From Rhodospirillales bacterium (GTDB lineage Bacteria > Pseudomonadota > Alphaproteobacteria > Rhodospirillales > JAPHRK01), in NCBI GenBank assembly GCA_026196105.1, contig JAPHRK010000033.1:146515-210514 (forward strand): a stretch of 64,000 nucleotides of DNA. The letters are read 5' to 3'. Below are positions 26,551 to 34,761 of this stretch, in pieces. Each line of letters starts with the position of its first letter. Position 1 is the first letter of the stretch. The notes under the pieces were generated by a model. The model was not told the origin of the DNA, searched no databases, and saw only the letters and a list, made by a program, of their open reading frames with translations. Position numbers and translations under genes: made by a program.

Positions 26551-27177
26551 TTAGGCTTCATTGGTGCTTTTTGATGTTTTTGCTATTCCGATACAAATTT
26601 CAACAACCCCTTCAATGAGCGCCTCGTCTTCAAACTTATTTCGGTTGGGGAGTGATAATGGGCTGATTAAGACTTCCATAAACGCTCCAACGATGCAGGC
26701 TGCACTAATATCGGCCTTTTGATCTGGAAACTCATGAGTGACTATGCCCTCATGAATGATCTGCTCAAAGACTTCACAGCAGGCCCTTCGGTATACCAGC
26801 CTTTCAATTGCGACACTCTCTTCCATTGGTTCGGCAATTAGAGAGTAGGCGACGGATCGACCTTTCATGCTGCGCGAGGCAAAAACACGGACGCAATCGG
26901 CAAGTTTTTCACTGGCAATAGCATCGGTCGCCGCGATTTCGCGAAGTATGGATACTTCTCGCTCTGACAATGAGCGGACAAGTTCTGCAAGCAGGTCTCC
27001 TTTTGAAGGAAAGTATCGGTACACTGTTCCAATGGCGATTTCAGCTAATTGAGCAACCGTAGAAATTTGCACATTTACAAAACCTCCTTCTGAAACCAAC
27101 TGGCGAGTAACTGAAAGAAGGCGCCGGCGGTTATTAGCCTTTTTTGCCTCAGTTTTAGGTGTTTTTTTATACGCCAT
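26551..27177 (-). CDS. TetR-family transcriptional regulator
   Basis: A 208-residue regulator with a Lys-rich start (MAYKKTPKTEAKKANNRR) and a TetR helix-turn-helix over about residues 18-65, ending in IAIGTVYRYFPSKGDLLAEL. The C-terminal domain is helical, ligand unknown. It lies 112 bp upstream of, and in the same direction as, the AidB-like gene, so it probably governs that gene. Two copies of a 13-bp palindrome occur upstream of its own start. Its base composition is closer to the chromosome than to the AidB-like gene. Confidence 0.9.
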   Translation of the reverse strand: MAYKKTPKTEAKKANNRRRLLSVTRQLVSEGGFVNVQISTVAQLAEIAIGTVYRYFPSKGDLLAELVRSLSEREVSILREIAATDAIASEKLADCVRVFASRSMKGRSVAYSLIAEPMEESVAIERLVYRRACCEVFEQIIHEGIVTHEFPDQKADISAACIVGAFMEVLISPLSLPNRNKFEDEALIEGVVEICIGIAKTSKSTNEA

Positions 27178-27181
27178 AAAG

Positions 27182-27266
27182 TGAATCTATTTCATTATTA
27201 GTAAAAATTAAGCTAATAATAGCCATAAAATTGTAATCATAGTCAATATAAAATGAAACTAATTCA
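27182..27266. promoter_or_regulatory. Two copies of a palindromic operator upstream of the TetR gene
   Basis: TGAATCTATTTCA at 27182-27194 and TGAAACTAATTCA at 27254-27266 share the palindrome TGAAWCTAWTTCA. The second sits in a larger perfect inverted repeat, AAAATGAA (27251-27258) and TTCATTTT (27263-27270). The first copy begins 5 bases before the TetR start codon. Repeated dyads at a TetR promoter are most simply its autoregulatory operators. Confidence 0.7.
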
Positions 27267-27357
27267 TTTTATTGGATTGTAGGGAGTACATAATTTCCCA
27301 GACCTAAAAATAGGGTGGGTAAAATTTGACGAACAGATGTCACGGAATCGTAAAGTT

Positions 27358-27402
27358 AAAAGCGACTCAATTATGCGTTTGGTGGATGCCTAGTTTGGCA
27401 TA
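27358..27402 (+). other. Short segment resembling the 5' end of 23S rRNA
   Basis: AAAAGCGACTC, then TTTGGTGGATGCCT and TTGGCAT follow in the order seen at the start of bacterial 23S rRNA, where alphaproteobacteria have a GGGCATTTGGTGGATGCCTTGGCAT-like stretch. About 14 consecutive bases agree from memory of the consensus, interrupted by an inserted AGT. Downstream sequence no longer resembles rRNA. It could be a relic of recombination at an rRNA operon or a chance match. Confidence 0.35.
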
Positions 27403-27440
27403 AACTGTTGGAGGGGTCGTCAGATTGCATTAATCAACAC

Positions 27441-27620
27441 CTAAAGCGAAGTAACCCTTCCAGCTTTTCGTATTTTATCTAAGGCGCTGTCCCAGAACTC
27501 GTCACTGTCCTCTGGTTGGGTAAGGTCAAGAATTTCCACATCAAATAACCCTTTGTTTAAGCTTTCAAGGGTGTGGTTTTGGTCGGTGAAGAGATTTGTT
27601 TTAATCGCAAGATAAGTCAT
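27441..27620 (-). CDS. Very small third member of an overlapping three-gene cassette
   Basis: A 59-residue ORF, MTYLAIKTNLFTDQNHTLES at the start and IRKAGRVTSL at the end, lying on the same strand as two upstream small genes. Its ATG overlaps the preceding stop in an ATGA arrangement (4 bp), exactly as the second gene overlaps the first, which argues strongly that it is translated. No cysteine, no membrane segment. All three products end in a similar way (ADKVISL, ADHVVSI, AGRVTSL), so they may be diverged relatives. By order and size it occupies the TusB/DsrH-like position of a sulfur-relay trio, which is only an analogy. Confidence 0.6.
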   Translation of the reverse strand: MTYLAIKTNLFTDQNHTLESLNKGLFDVEILDLTQPEDSDEFWDSALDKIRKAGRVTSL

Positions 27621-27895
27621 ATGCTCACCACATGGTCGGCCTTAGAAATGGCTTGTGAAAGGTCTTCTTGAGTATGGAGGATTGCGATACCATCAAGACC
27701 AGGCAAGAGGGTCTTAGCCTCAATTTCCATTACTTCTAACATCTCTAAATTGACAATGCGGCCTGAGGCGTCCTGCTCAGGAGGGACCAAGAAATAAAAA
27801 GTGAGGTGATGGCCCCGGACAGCGAGCCCGGCTGTGACGCGCATGGCCTCACGGGGGTCACGGCGGGCCAGCATAAGAATTTTTTTTTCTTTCAT
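27617..27895 (-). CDS. Small protein of the overlapping cassette (DsrE/F-fold-like)
   Basis: A 92-residue cytoplasmic protein beginning MKEKKILMLARRDPREAMRV. The first strand and helix (KILMLARRDPREAMRVTAGLAVRGH) followed by LTFYFLVPPE and a C-terminal QAISKADHVVSI suggest the small alpha/beta DsrE-like fold. It contains no cysteine, so by itself it cannot carry persulfide; in TusBCD-type complexes only one subunit carries the essential Cys. ATGA overlaps on both sides tie it to its neighbours. Confidence 0.7.
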   Translation of the reverse strand: MKEKKILMLARRDPREAMRVTAGLAVRGHHLTFYFLVPPEQDASGRIVNLEMLEVMEIEAKTLLPGLDGIAILHTQEDLSQAISKADHVVSI

Positions 27896-28185
27896 AGGCT
27901 AATTACCTTGTCGGCTTTAGCAATCAGCCCTGCATGATCAAATTGGCTACCAATTTCAAGGGGGCAGGGGAGGCCATCCATGAGGTCTTTCCAGGATTGA
28001 GCACAAACAATAGCCTCATTAGCCGATTCGTGGAGAAGGTCACAAAAAGCAGAATCTGTTAAGGTCCTTACCCCGTCATTGGTGAAAAAACAGGCCCAGG
28101 AAACTCCTTTGCGCAGGCAAGCTGCTGCTAAAGGCTTGGCTATTTCACCGCCTTTTTCCGACGAGACAACAAACAGTAGTTCCAT
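27892..28185 (-). CDS. DsrE-like small protein, first gene of the overlapping cassette
   Basis: A 97-residue protein from ATG 28185, chosen because GAGG stands 6 bases upstream; a TTG six codons earlier is open too. The fold pattern is that of DsrE/TusD: strand MELLFVVSSEKGGEIAKPLA, strand VSWACFFTNDGVRTL, then EAIVCAQSW with Cys61 placed like the reactive Cys of the family, and a C-terminal AGLIAKADKVISL. Other cysteines are at 23, 32 and 48. It is the only cysteine-bearing member of the trio. Divergent from the FKBP-rhodanese gene, with an inverted repeat between. DsrE assignment is by pattern only. Confidence 0.72.
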   Translation of the reverse strand: MELLFVVSSEKGGEIAKPLAAACLRKGVSWACFFTNDGVRTLTDSAFCDLLHESANEAIVCAQSWKDLMDGLPCPLEIGSQFDHAGLIAKADKVISL

Positions 28186-28225
28186 GAGCGTCCTCTGAGT
28201 CAAATTTCTGCAATAGTAGATACAC

Positions 28226-28265
28226 TAACGAACAAGTTACTGGCAACCTGGACGAAAGTTCGTTA
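28226..28265. promoter_or_regulatory. Inverted repeat in the divergent promoter region
   Basis: TAACGAAC at 28226-28233 and GTTCGTTA at 28258-28265 form perfect 8-bp arms with 24 bases between, so the centres lie about three helical turns apart. It is midway between the cassette start (28185) and the FKBP-rhodanese start (28313), a fitting place for a shared regulator that binds two half-sites. No regulator gene is adjacent. Confidence 0.5.
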
Positions 28266-28312
28266 ATTAGTAAAGTATGATTTACACCTTATGCCAACCA
28301 AGAGGCCTTTCT

Positions 28313-29062
28313 ATGTTTAAGAATATTTCGGTGCCCTTTCTATTCCTCGCCCTCATAACTTTTGCAATCCCACAAACAGCCATGGCTAAAGGCCTGGAAG
28401 TTAAAGATGTGAAAGTTGGTGAGGGTGCTGGGGCCTTTCGCTACTCAAAAGTCACCGTCCACTACACAGGATGGCTCATGGATGGGACAAAGTTTGATTC
28501 CAGTAAAGACCGTAATAAGCCTTTTGTCTTTATGATTGGTGCTCACCAAGTGATTCCTGGTTGGGATTATGGTGTCCAGGGTATGAAAGTTGGTGGCGTG
28601 CGTGAGTTGGTCATTCCGCCAAAGATGGCCTATGGCTCTCAGGGGGCTGGTCCGATTCCAGGAAATTCCACCCTTAAATTTAAAATTGAACTTCTCGGTG
28701 TTGATGGTCCCGAATTTGGTAATCTCAACAATGAGCAACTGAAAGCTAGAATCAGTAAAGGCGTTAAAGTTATTGATATTCGTCGCCCTGAAGAGTGGAA
28801 ACAAACGGGTATTGTTGAGGGGAGTATTTTGATAACGGCTTTTAACCGACGCATGAAGCTTGAATCTGATTTTTCCGATAAATTAGAGAAAGCGGTTAAA
28901 AAAGACGAAGAATTTATCCTTATCTGCCGGACCGGGAACCGCTCTGCTGTTTTAGCAAACATGCTTTCCCGCAGAGCTGGTTACACCAAAATTCAGAACG
29001 TCACCGATGGTATTGTCGATTGGATTGGCCAAAAGAATCCTGTTTCATCTCATAAAGGATAA
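28313..29062 (+). CDS. Exported FKBP-type peptidyl-prolyl isomerase fused to a rhodanese domain
   Basis: About 249 residues from ATG 28313 (AGAGG upstream; the frame is open 12 codons further). Residues 1-25 form a Sec signal peptide ending QTAMAKG. An FKBP isomerase domain spans about 28-125 (VTVHYTGWLMDGTKFDSS, VIPGWDYGVQGMKVGG, PPKMAYGSQGAG). A rhodanese domain spans about 130-245, with VIDIRRPEEW and active-site loop ICRTGNRS (Cys205). Rhodaneses transfer sulfane sulfur via that Cys; FKBPs assist folding. The fusion in the periplasm is uncommon. Its head-to-head placement with three DsrE-like genes supports a sulfur-related task, by inference. Confidence 0.9.
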   Translation: MFKNISVPFLFLALITFAIPQTAMAKGLEVKDVKVGEGAGAFRYSKVTVHYTGWLMDGTKFDSSKDRNKPFVFMIGAHQVIPGWDYGVQGMKVGGVRELVIPPKMAYGSQGAGPIPGNSTLKFKIELLGVDGPEFGNLNNEQLKARISKGVKVIDIRRPEEWKQTGIVEGSILITAFNRRMKLESDFSDKLEKAVKKDEEFILICRTGNRSAVLANMLSRRAGYTKIQNVTDGIVDWIGQKNPVSSHKG

Positions 29063-29068
29063 TTAGTT

Positions 29069-31741
29069 CTAAGATAGCTTGGGGGGGGCTTTTGTTCCCC
29101 CTTTTTGCCGATGAGTGGCACTGTCTCCTAAAACATCATCTAAGGTGGCTAAAACCTGTTTGACGTTGATAGGCTTTGACAAGTAGGCGCGGAAGCCGGC
29201 CTCCATACCTTTTTCAATATCCGTCTTCATAACGGCAGCGCTCACTGCAACGACAGGGATATTTTTTGTCTCATCCATCTCTTTAAGAACTTTAAGAGCG
29301 CTTACTCCATCCATACCAGGGAGGTTAATATCCATTAAAACGAGGTCTGGGCGAAGTTGCTTTGCCAGCTCGATCCCTGCCTCAGCTGTTTCAGCGCAAA
29401 TAAGTTTTACCCCAGCCATACGCCCTATCATCATGGTCATAAGTTGGAGGTTGGCTGGGTTGTCTTCAACGTAAAGAATTTTGCCTATTGGATCATGGCT
29501 CACAACTTCGGCGGCCATATCGCGTATTTCAGAAGCTGTTGCTTCATGTTCGCTGGAAAATGATAAGGGGATATCGACCCAGAAGGTTGATCCCTTTCCT
29601 TTTTCACTAATAAAACCGACTTTCCCCTTCATGGCCTCTACTAGGCGTTTGGTAATTGTGAGGCCAATGCCGGTTCCTTCAATTTCGAGGCTTTCAGCAC
29701 CTAAACGATTGAAGGGTTCAAAAAGTTGGTTCTGCTTTTCAAGAGCCACACCTCGTCCATTATCTTTGACGGAAAGGCGAACATAGCTTTTACCTAAGCT
29801 CTCCCATTGAACCCAAACTGTTCCATTATCGGCATTATATTTAATAGCATTCGACATCAAGTTAATGATAACTTGGCGTAATCGAGTATAGTCCCCTTTG
29901 GCGGTGAGGTCTGCCTCGCCCATGGTTTTAATAGTGATGTTCTTGCGCTTGGCGATGCCGCTAATGAGGGTTATACAATCTGAAATCAAGCTATCAACGA
30001 TGACGTTGTCTAGAGATAGGCTTATTGATCCGGCTTCAATTTTTGAAAGATCAAGGATATCGTCAATAAGTTCCTTCAAAAGACGACCGCCGCCAACAAT
30101 CTGCTCAATACAAGTTTGTTGTTCTTCGCTGAGGAACTCATCGCTATCCATTTGAAGCATCTGACCGAAGCCAAGGATTGCGTTCAAAGGGGTGCGTAAT
30201 TCATGACTCATGGAGGAAAGAAATTCAGATTTAGCTTTGTTAGCTTTCTCGGCAGTAACAATAGCTTTGCGCAGATCGGCTTCAACTTTTTTGCGATCCG
30301 TTACATCTTGAACGCTGCCCATAAGATTTATAGGTTTACCCTTTTTACTGAACTCCGATTTCATCAACAGATTGCCGACACGGGGGCTGTTACTTGATGG
30401 GAAAAACTCAATTTCTAGAGCATCACTATAGCCAGGAGTCTTCAAGGATTTGCGGAATTCCTCTTTGACAAGCTCTTTATCGGTAGGGCTAATAAGATTA
30501 AGAATGGTTTTAAGGCTTAACTCAAAAGTCCCTTTTTTGAGATTAAAAATTCGGCACATCTCATCAGACCAAGTGACTTCATTGGTTATCAAATCCCAAT
30601 TCCAACTTCCAATACGGGATAATCTCTGAGCTTCGTCTAGGCTATGTTCACTAACTCTAAGTTTAGCCTCGGTTTTAACAGAGCGGGTTACGTCTTTACC
30701 GGTCCCCCTATACCCTAAAAACCGACCATCTGAGTCATAGATTGGTTTGCCGTTAATATCGATGTGGTGGGTATACCCTTCCTTATCTTTCACGTCGTAT
30801 TGAAAATTTTCAAAGGGTTTTCTGTTTTCTAAATCTTGTCGGTGGGCTGTCCAGTGGTCGCTATCTGTATCAACCACAGTTGGGTCTAAACGTTCCCATC
30901 TGGTATGTCCGATTAAGCTTTCTTTCTCGATATGGAAGAGGTCAAAAAATCGTTCTGAAACTCTGGTAAAACGAAGCTCTTCATCCATTTCCCAAACCCA
31001 ATCAGAGGCGGTATCTGTGAAATCTCGAAAACGGGCGTTGGATTTTTGCAAGGAAATCTGAGTTTCTTCAAGTTGTGCGATATGTGCTTTGAGGCGCTTT
31101 ATGGCTGGAGCAAAAACACCGACTGCTGATAAGAAGAGGAGTAATAAAGTTGCTGCAAGGGCGCTATCTTCTAAGTGGGATAAAGCGACGAGTTTCTTCT
31201 CGCTTTCCCTTTGATATTGGGCGACAACATCATCAAGTAAAGTTAAGAACCCGGTTCCCCCAAGGTTGTTGAAAGCGGATTGGTGGTTGTGGTCATCTTT
31301 TCTGGGGTTGGCGCCAGGGGGATGCAAGGTGAGCAAAGCTTTGGCATCTTTGATATATGCTTCAACTCGGGCATTGACGTTAAATTTTTCGCCAAAATAC
31401 ATGGCCTTGATGGTTTCAGAAGGAGGGGAAAATCCCCAAACTTTATTTCCTGAAACAAGGGCGTGATGGGAACGGGCCATTTTGTCAATGGTTGCGGTAT
31501 ATTCCTGACGTATCCAAGCTCGTTCACGGCTTTCTTTTAAACGGTCAAGTTCTAAGCCTAGGAGCATGATGCGTTGGGAAAGCATACGCTGACGACCGGC
31601 AATATTAATTTCAGCGGCATCAGTTTTTTGTTTATCAATGAATTGTTTGAAAACAAGATTGCTGGCAACCGCCAGACTAGCGAGTCCAATAAGAACAGCT
31701 ATATATCGGAAAGTCAGACCTTTAACAAAGGTTACACCCAT
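29069..31741 (-). CDS. Hybrid histidine kinase with PilJ-type sensor domain, two PAS domains and receiver
   Basis: An 890-residue membrane sensor. TM helices at about 10-28 and 195-218 flank a periplasmic PilJ/type IV pili sensor-like domain that starts INIAGRQRMLSQRIMLLGLE, the GRQRMLSQ motif seen also in nitrate-sensing NarX-like regions. Two PAS/PAC domains (about 238-355 and 360-480), His[21 protein letters not shown] with His near 513, HATPase (NLMSNAIKYN, GRGVALEKQ, GTGIGLTITK), and a receiver whose phosphoacceptor lies in [11 protein letters not shown] near 800. The kinase-receiver part is closely similar to the genes at 37323 and 46645, so these are paralogues with different inputs. 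Convergent with the FKBP-rhodanese gene, 6 bp apart. Confidence 0.94.
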   Translation of the reverse strand: MGVTFVKGLTFRYIAVLIGLASLAVASNLVFKQFIDKQKTDAAEINIAGRQRMLSQRIMLLGLELDRLKESRERAWIRQEYTATIDKMARSHHALVSGNKVWGFSPPSETIKAMYFGEKFNVNARVEAYIKDAKALLTLHPPGANPRKDDHNHQSAFNNLGGTGFLTLLDDVVAQYQRESEKKLVALSHLEDSALAATLLLLFLSAVGVFAPAIKRLKAHIAQLEETQISLQKSNARFRDFTDTASDWVWEMDEELRFTRVSERFFDLFHIEKESLIGHTRWERLDPTVVDTDSDHWTAHRQDLENRKPFENFQYDVKDKEGYTHHIDINGKPIYDSDGRFLGYRGTGKDVTRSVKTEAKLRVSEHSLDEAQRLSRIGSWNWDLITNEVTWSDEMCRIFNLKKGTFELSLKTILNLISPTDKELVKEEFRKSLKTPGYSDALEIEFFPSSNSPRVGNLLMKSEFSKKGKPINLMGSVQDVTDRKKVEADLRKAIVTAEKANKAKSEFLSSMSHELRTPLNAILGFGQMLQMDSDEFLSEEQQTCIEQIVGGGRLLKELIDDILDLSKIEAGSISLSLDNVIVDSLISDCITLISGIAKRKNITIKTMGEADLTAKGDYTRLRQVIINLMSNAIKYNADNGTVWVQWESLGKSYVRLSVKDNGRGVALEKQNQLFEPFNRLGAESLEIEGTGIGLTITKRLVEAMKGKVGFISEKGKGSTFWVDIPLSFSSEHEATASEIRDMAAEVVSHDPIGKILYVEDNPANLQLMTMMIGRMAGVKLICAETAEAGIELAKQLRPDLVLMDINLPGMDGVSALKVLKEMDETKNIPVVAVSAAVMKTDIEKGMEAGFRAYLSKPINVKQVLATLDDVLGDSATHRQKGGTKAPPKLS

Positions 31742-31820
31742 CCTACCTCTTTCTTCCAGCGTTTACAGGTGTCTATAATTTCCCAACGACATCTGTAATT
31801 GCTTCAAATATATGCGTGTC

Positions 31821-31843
31821 GAGAAGGCCCCTTAGACCTTCTC
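31821..31843 (-). terminator. Hairpin downstream of the acyl-CoA dehydrogenase pair
   Basis: GAGAAGG at 31821-31827 pairs with CCTTCTC at 31837-31843. It lies 64 bp past the stop of the dehydrogenase operon on the minus strand. No T run follows, so it may stabilise the 3' end more than terminate. Confidence 0.4.
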
Positions 31844-31906
31844 TCCATGCATAAATAGTAGTCGATTTTCTTTAAAATATATATAACTTTCGGCAATTAT
31901 CAGAAA

Positions 31907-33040
31907 CTAATCTGATAACTGCGCAAACCTCTTCATGTGGTGATCGACACTACCAAACAGGGTGTTGATCATTGTTAGGCGTTTGAAGTAATGGCCGACA
32001 CTCATTTCATCAGTCATTCCCATGCCGCCGTGAATTTGAATCGCCTGTTGGCCCACGAATCGTCCGGCTGTACCAACTTTCGCCTTAAGAGCTGAAACGG
32101 TTTTAGCCGCATCGTCGGCTCCTTCAGCCAATTTCATAATGGCAAGATAGAGGAGAGATTTAGTTTGTTCAGTTTCCATAAACATTTCAACCATGCGGTG
32201 TTGCAAAACCTGAAATTGACCAATCGCAACGCCAAACTGTTCCCGTGTCTTAGCGTACTCAACAGAGGCTTGGTAAGTCACTTCCATTGCGCCGACGGCT
32301 TCAGCACAAACAGCAGCAGTGGCTTCATCGATTATCTTTTCAATAATGGGGAGAGCGTTACCCTCTGCCCCTAATAGATCACTATTGGCGAGTGAGACGT
32401 TATTGAAAGTAATATCAGAGGCTTGGTTGCCATCAACCGTCGTGTAATTACGCCGTGAAACACCGCTAGCATTAGCATCAACAATGAAAAGGCTGATGCC
32501 GTTACTATCCATTTGATCGCCAGAAGTCCTGGCACTAACCACAAGTTTATCGGCAGACGGCCCACCAAGAACCACGCACTTAGACCCCTTGAGAACCCAG
32601 CCATCGCCTTGTTGACTGGCCGTGGTGACCAAGTCGGCCAGATTGTAGCGTCCTTGGGCTTCTGCATAGGCAAATGCCATCATCGTGGACCCATCTACAA
32701 TGCCACCAATTAACTCTTCTTGTTGGGCAGGGGACCCGGCTTCTTTAATCAATCCGCCAGCAAGAACTACTGTCGCCAAATAAGGTTCAACAATAAGCCC
32801 TTTGCCAATACTCTCCATGAGAACCATGGTTTCAACCGGTGTACCATCAATACCCCCCATTTCTTCAGGGAAGGGCATTGCTAGCCAACCAAGCTCAGCA
32901 AAAGTTTTCCAGTTGTCACGGCTAAAGCCATCTTCACTGCTGATAATCTTGCGACGTTTTTCGAATTCATATTCGTCTTGCACAAAGCGAACAACGCTAT
33001 CTTGCAAAAGAATTTGTTCCTCAGAAAGTGAGAAATCCAT
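31907..33040 (-). CDS. Acyl-CoA dehydrogenase (PimD-like small subunit)
   Basis: A 377-residue acyl-CoA dehydrogenase that removes two hydrogens from the alpha-beta bond of an acyl-CoA using FAD. N-terminal helical domain MDFSLSEEQILLQDSVVRFV, middle domain with FAYAEAQGRYNL and the DGWVLKGSKCVVLGG strand, C-terminal helices with AKTREQFGVAIGQFQVLQHRMVE and IQIHGGMGMTDEMSVGHYFKRL. GGAGG lies 9 bases upstream of ATG. It follows the longer dehydrogenase gene after 36 bp; such unequal pairs are known as PimC/PimD heteromers acting on dicarboxyl-CoA, and as similar pairs in steroid and bile-acid degradation. Which substrate applies here is unknown. Confidence 0.92.
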   Translation of the reverse strand: MDFSLSEEQILLQDSVVRFVQDEYEFEKRRKIISSEDGFSRDNWKTFAELGWLAMPFPEEMGGIDGTPVETMVLMESIGKGLIVEPYLATVVLAGGLIKEAGSPAQQEELIGGIVDGSTMMAFAYAEAQGRYNLADLVTTASQQGDGWVLKGSKCVVLGGPSADKLVVSARTSGDQMDSNGISLFIVDANASGVSRRNYTTVDGNQASDITFNNVSLANSDLLGAEGNALPIIEKIIDEATAAVCAEAVGAMEVTYQASVEYAKTREQFGVAIGQFQVLQHRMVEMFMETEQTKSLLYLAIMKLAEGADDAAKTVSALKAKVGTAGRFVGQQAIQIHGGMGMTDEMSVGHYFKRLTMINTLFGSVDHHMKRFAQLSD

Positions 33041-33076
33041 TTAGTTATGCCTCCTAATTCAAGAAACCACTGCTGC

Positions 33077-34273
33077 TCACAGGCGCAGGACGGCTTTCGA
33101 AATAATGTTCTTTTGAATTTCGTTTGACCCGCCGTAGATGGAGGTCTTACGCATATTGAAATATTTTGATGCCGTCCCAACAGCCTCTTCAGGGCCAATA
33201 GGGTCGCCATTCCATCCAGGCTCTAAGCTTTCGGGAATAAAGGGCATGGCATAATAACCTGAGACTTCCATAGCCAGTTCTGTCAGGGCTTGTTGAATTT
33301 CTGTTCCCTTGATTTTAAGGATAGAAGATTCTGGGCCAGGCGCTCCGCCGAGAGAAACAGCGGCCAGAGTTCTCAAATCGGTCATTTCAAGGGCCATCAG
33401 CTCAATTTCTATCTCTGAAATACGACGCCTGAAGGTTTCATCTTCTAAGAGGGGAAGACCACCATTCATCTGTTTCGCAGCGAATTTCTTGATTTTGGAA
33501 AGAGAGCGTTTGGAACGTGCTACAGCGGCGATGCCTGTGCGTTCATGGGTCAAAAGAACTTTAGCGTATGTCCATCCTTTGCCTTCTTCTCCGATCAAGT
33601 TTTCGGCAGGAACGCGAACTTCTTCAAAATGGGTTTCGTTAACTTCATGACCACCGTCAATCGTGATGATTGGCCTTACGCTGATTCCTGGTGATTTCAT
33701 GTCAATAAGCAGGAATGAAATACCTTCTTGTTTTTTGCCGGAGCCGTCCGTGCGAACAAGGCAGAAAATCCAATCAGCGTGTTGGGCGAGGGTTGTCCAG
33801 GTTTTCGTACCTGTCACCACATAATGGTCATCATCGCGAACGGCTTTGGTTTTTAAGGATGCTAAATCCGAACCTGCACCAGGTTCAGAATATCCCTGGC
33901 ACCACCAAACATTGCTTTCAAGAATATCAGGCAAGAAACGCTTCTTTTGCTCATCATTGCCAAAAGTATAAATTACCGGAGCAACCATGCTGAGACCAAA
34001 AGGGACCAACGGCTGCAAATCAACGGCTGCTGCCTCTTCCTCATAAATATAACGTTGTGTTGCTGTCCAGCCAGTGCCGCCATGTTCCACGGGCCAGTTC
34101 ATAGCCGCCCACCCTTTAGCTGCTAGTGCTTTTTGCGAACGAACAATATCATCTTTGCTAAGGACCTGTCCTTTGCTACGCTTTTCTAATAAATCTTTGG
34201 GGTATTCTTCTTTGAAAAAACGACGCACCTCATCGCGAAACGCAAGTTCCTCAGCGCTAAAACTTAAATCCAT
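33077..34273 (-). CDS. Acyl-CoA dehydrogenase (PimC-like large subunit)
   Basis: A 398-residue acyl-CoA dehydrogenase, first gene of the pair. MDLSFSAEELAFRDEVRRFF opens the helical domain; GYSEPGAGSDLASLKTKA and YVVTGTKTWTTLAQHADWIF are the FAD/substrate-domain signatures; the C terminus has YGGSNEIQKNIISKAVLRL, where the Gly-Gly-Ser-Asn-Glu-Ile-Gln run binds FAD. The two partners are related but not close, as expected for a heteromeric enzyme in which only one active site works. Divergent from a TetR gene; a perfect palindrome sits in between. Confidence 0.93.
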   Translation of the reverse strand: MDLSFSAEELAFRDEVRRFFKEEYPKDLLEKRSKGQVLSKDDIVRSQKALAAKGWAAMNWPVEHGGTGWTATQRYIYEEEAAAVDLQPLVPFGLSMVAPVIYTFGNDEQKKRFLPDILESNVWWCQGYSEPGAGSDLASLKTKAVRDDDHYVVTGTKTWTTLAQHADWIFCLVRTDGSGKKQEGISFLLIDMKSPGISVRPIITIDGGHEVNETHFEEVRVPAENLIGEEGKGWTYAKVLLTHERTGIAAVARSKRSLSKIKKFAAKQMNGGLPLLEDETFRRRISEIEIELMALEMTDLRTLAAVSLGGAPGPESSILKIKGTEIQQALTELAMEVSGYYAMPFIPESLEPGWNGDPIGPEEAVGTASKYFNMRKTSIYGGSNEIQKNIISKAVLRL

Positions 34274-34761
34274 TAAATTCGACTCCCATTTCGTATTTTT
34301 TTAGCAATTGCTTATCTATGCTATGCTTAACGCACGTGTAATAAATTAACCATTGTGCAGGTCTATTAAACTTTCGGTATAATTAAGCATAAACTTTCTG
34401 CCCTGCATAGAATTATTCGCCAAAATTTATAGTAGTTCAAAATTGAACTAAAATCCTGTCTGGTATAAGATTAGGATAAATCAATATATTCATAACTTTA
34501 AGGAGTAATGTAATAAAGTTCGTATACTAAACAAATGAGGGTTAAGTGATCACAAAAATTTGATGAAGTTTACTTAGGTAATTAATTAGAAATACCTTTT
34601 ATTATCTAGCATTTTGAGTTTAGCTGTATCAAAAGATGAAAATAAACATAATTAATAATGTTTATTTGGGTGAGGTACTGAGATTAACTTGCGTTAGCAA
34701 AATAATTTCAAAATTAATCTCTGAGCAGAAAATGCTCTGGATTGCTTGAAGGGTTTTTAAA
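34274..34761. other. 488-bp A+T-rich divergent regulatory region
   Basis: No coding frame with support. It separates the dehydrogenase pair from the TetR gene and contains a perfect palindrome at 34433-34450. The rest is very A+T-rich and looks like promoter DNA, but no single -35/-10 pair can be preferred by eye. Its length is large for a simple divergent promoter. Confidence 0.5.
34433..34450. promoter_or_regulatory. Perfect palindrome, candidate TetR operator
   Basis: TAGTTCAA at 34433-34440 and TTGAACTA at 34443-34450 with AA between: an 18-bp site with perfect 8-bp arms. Size and place (between a TetR gene and a divergent acyl-CoA dehydrogenase operon) match the operators of fatty-acid-type TetR repressors released by acyl-CoA. 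Binding is inferred. Confidence 0.65.
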
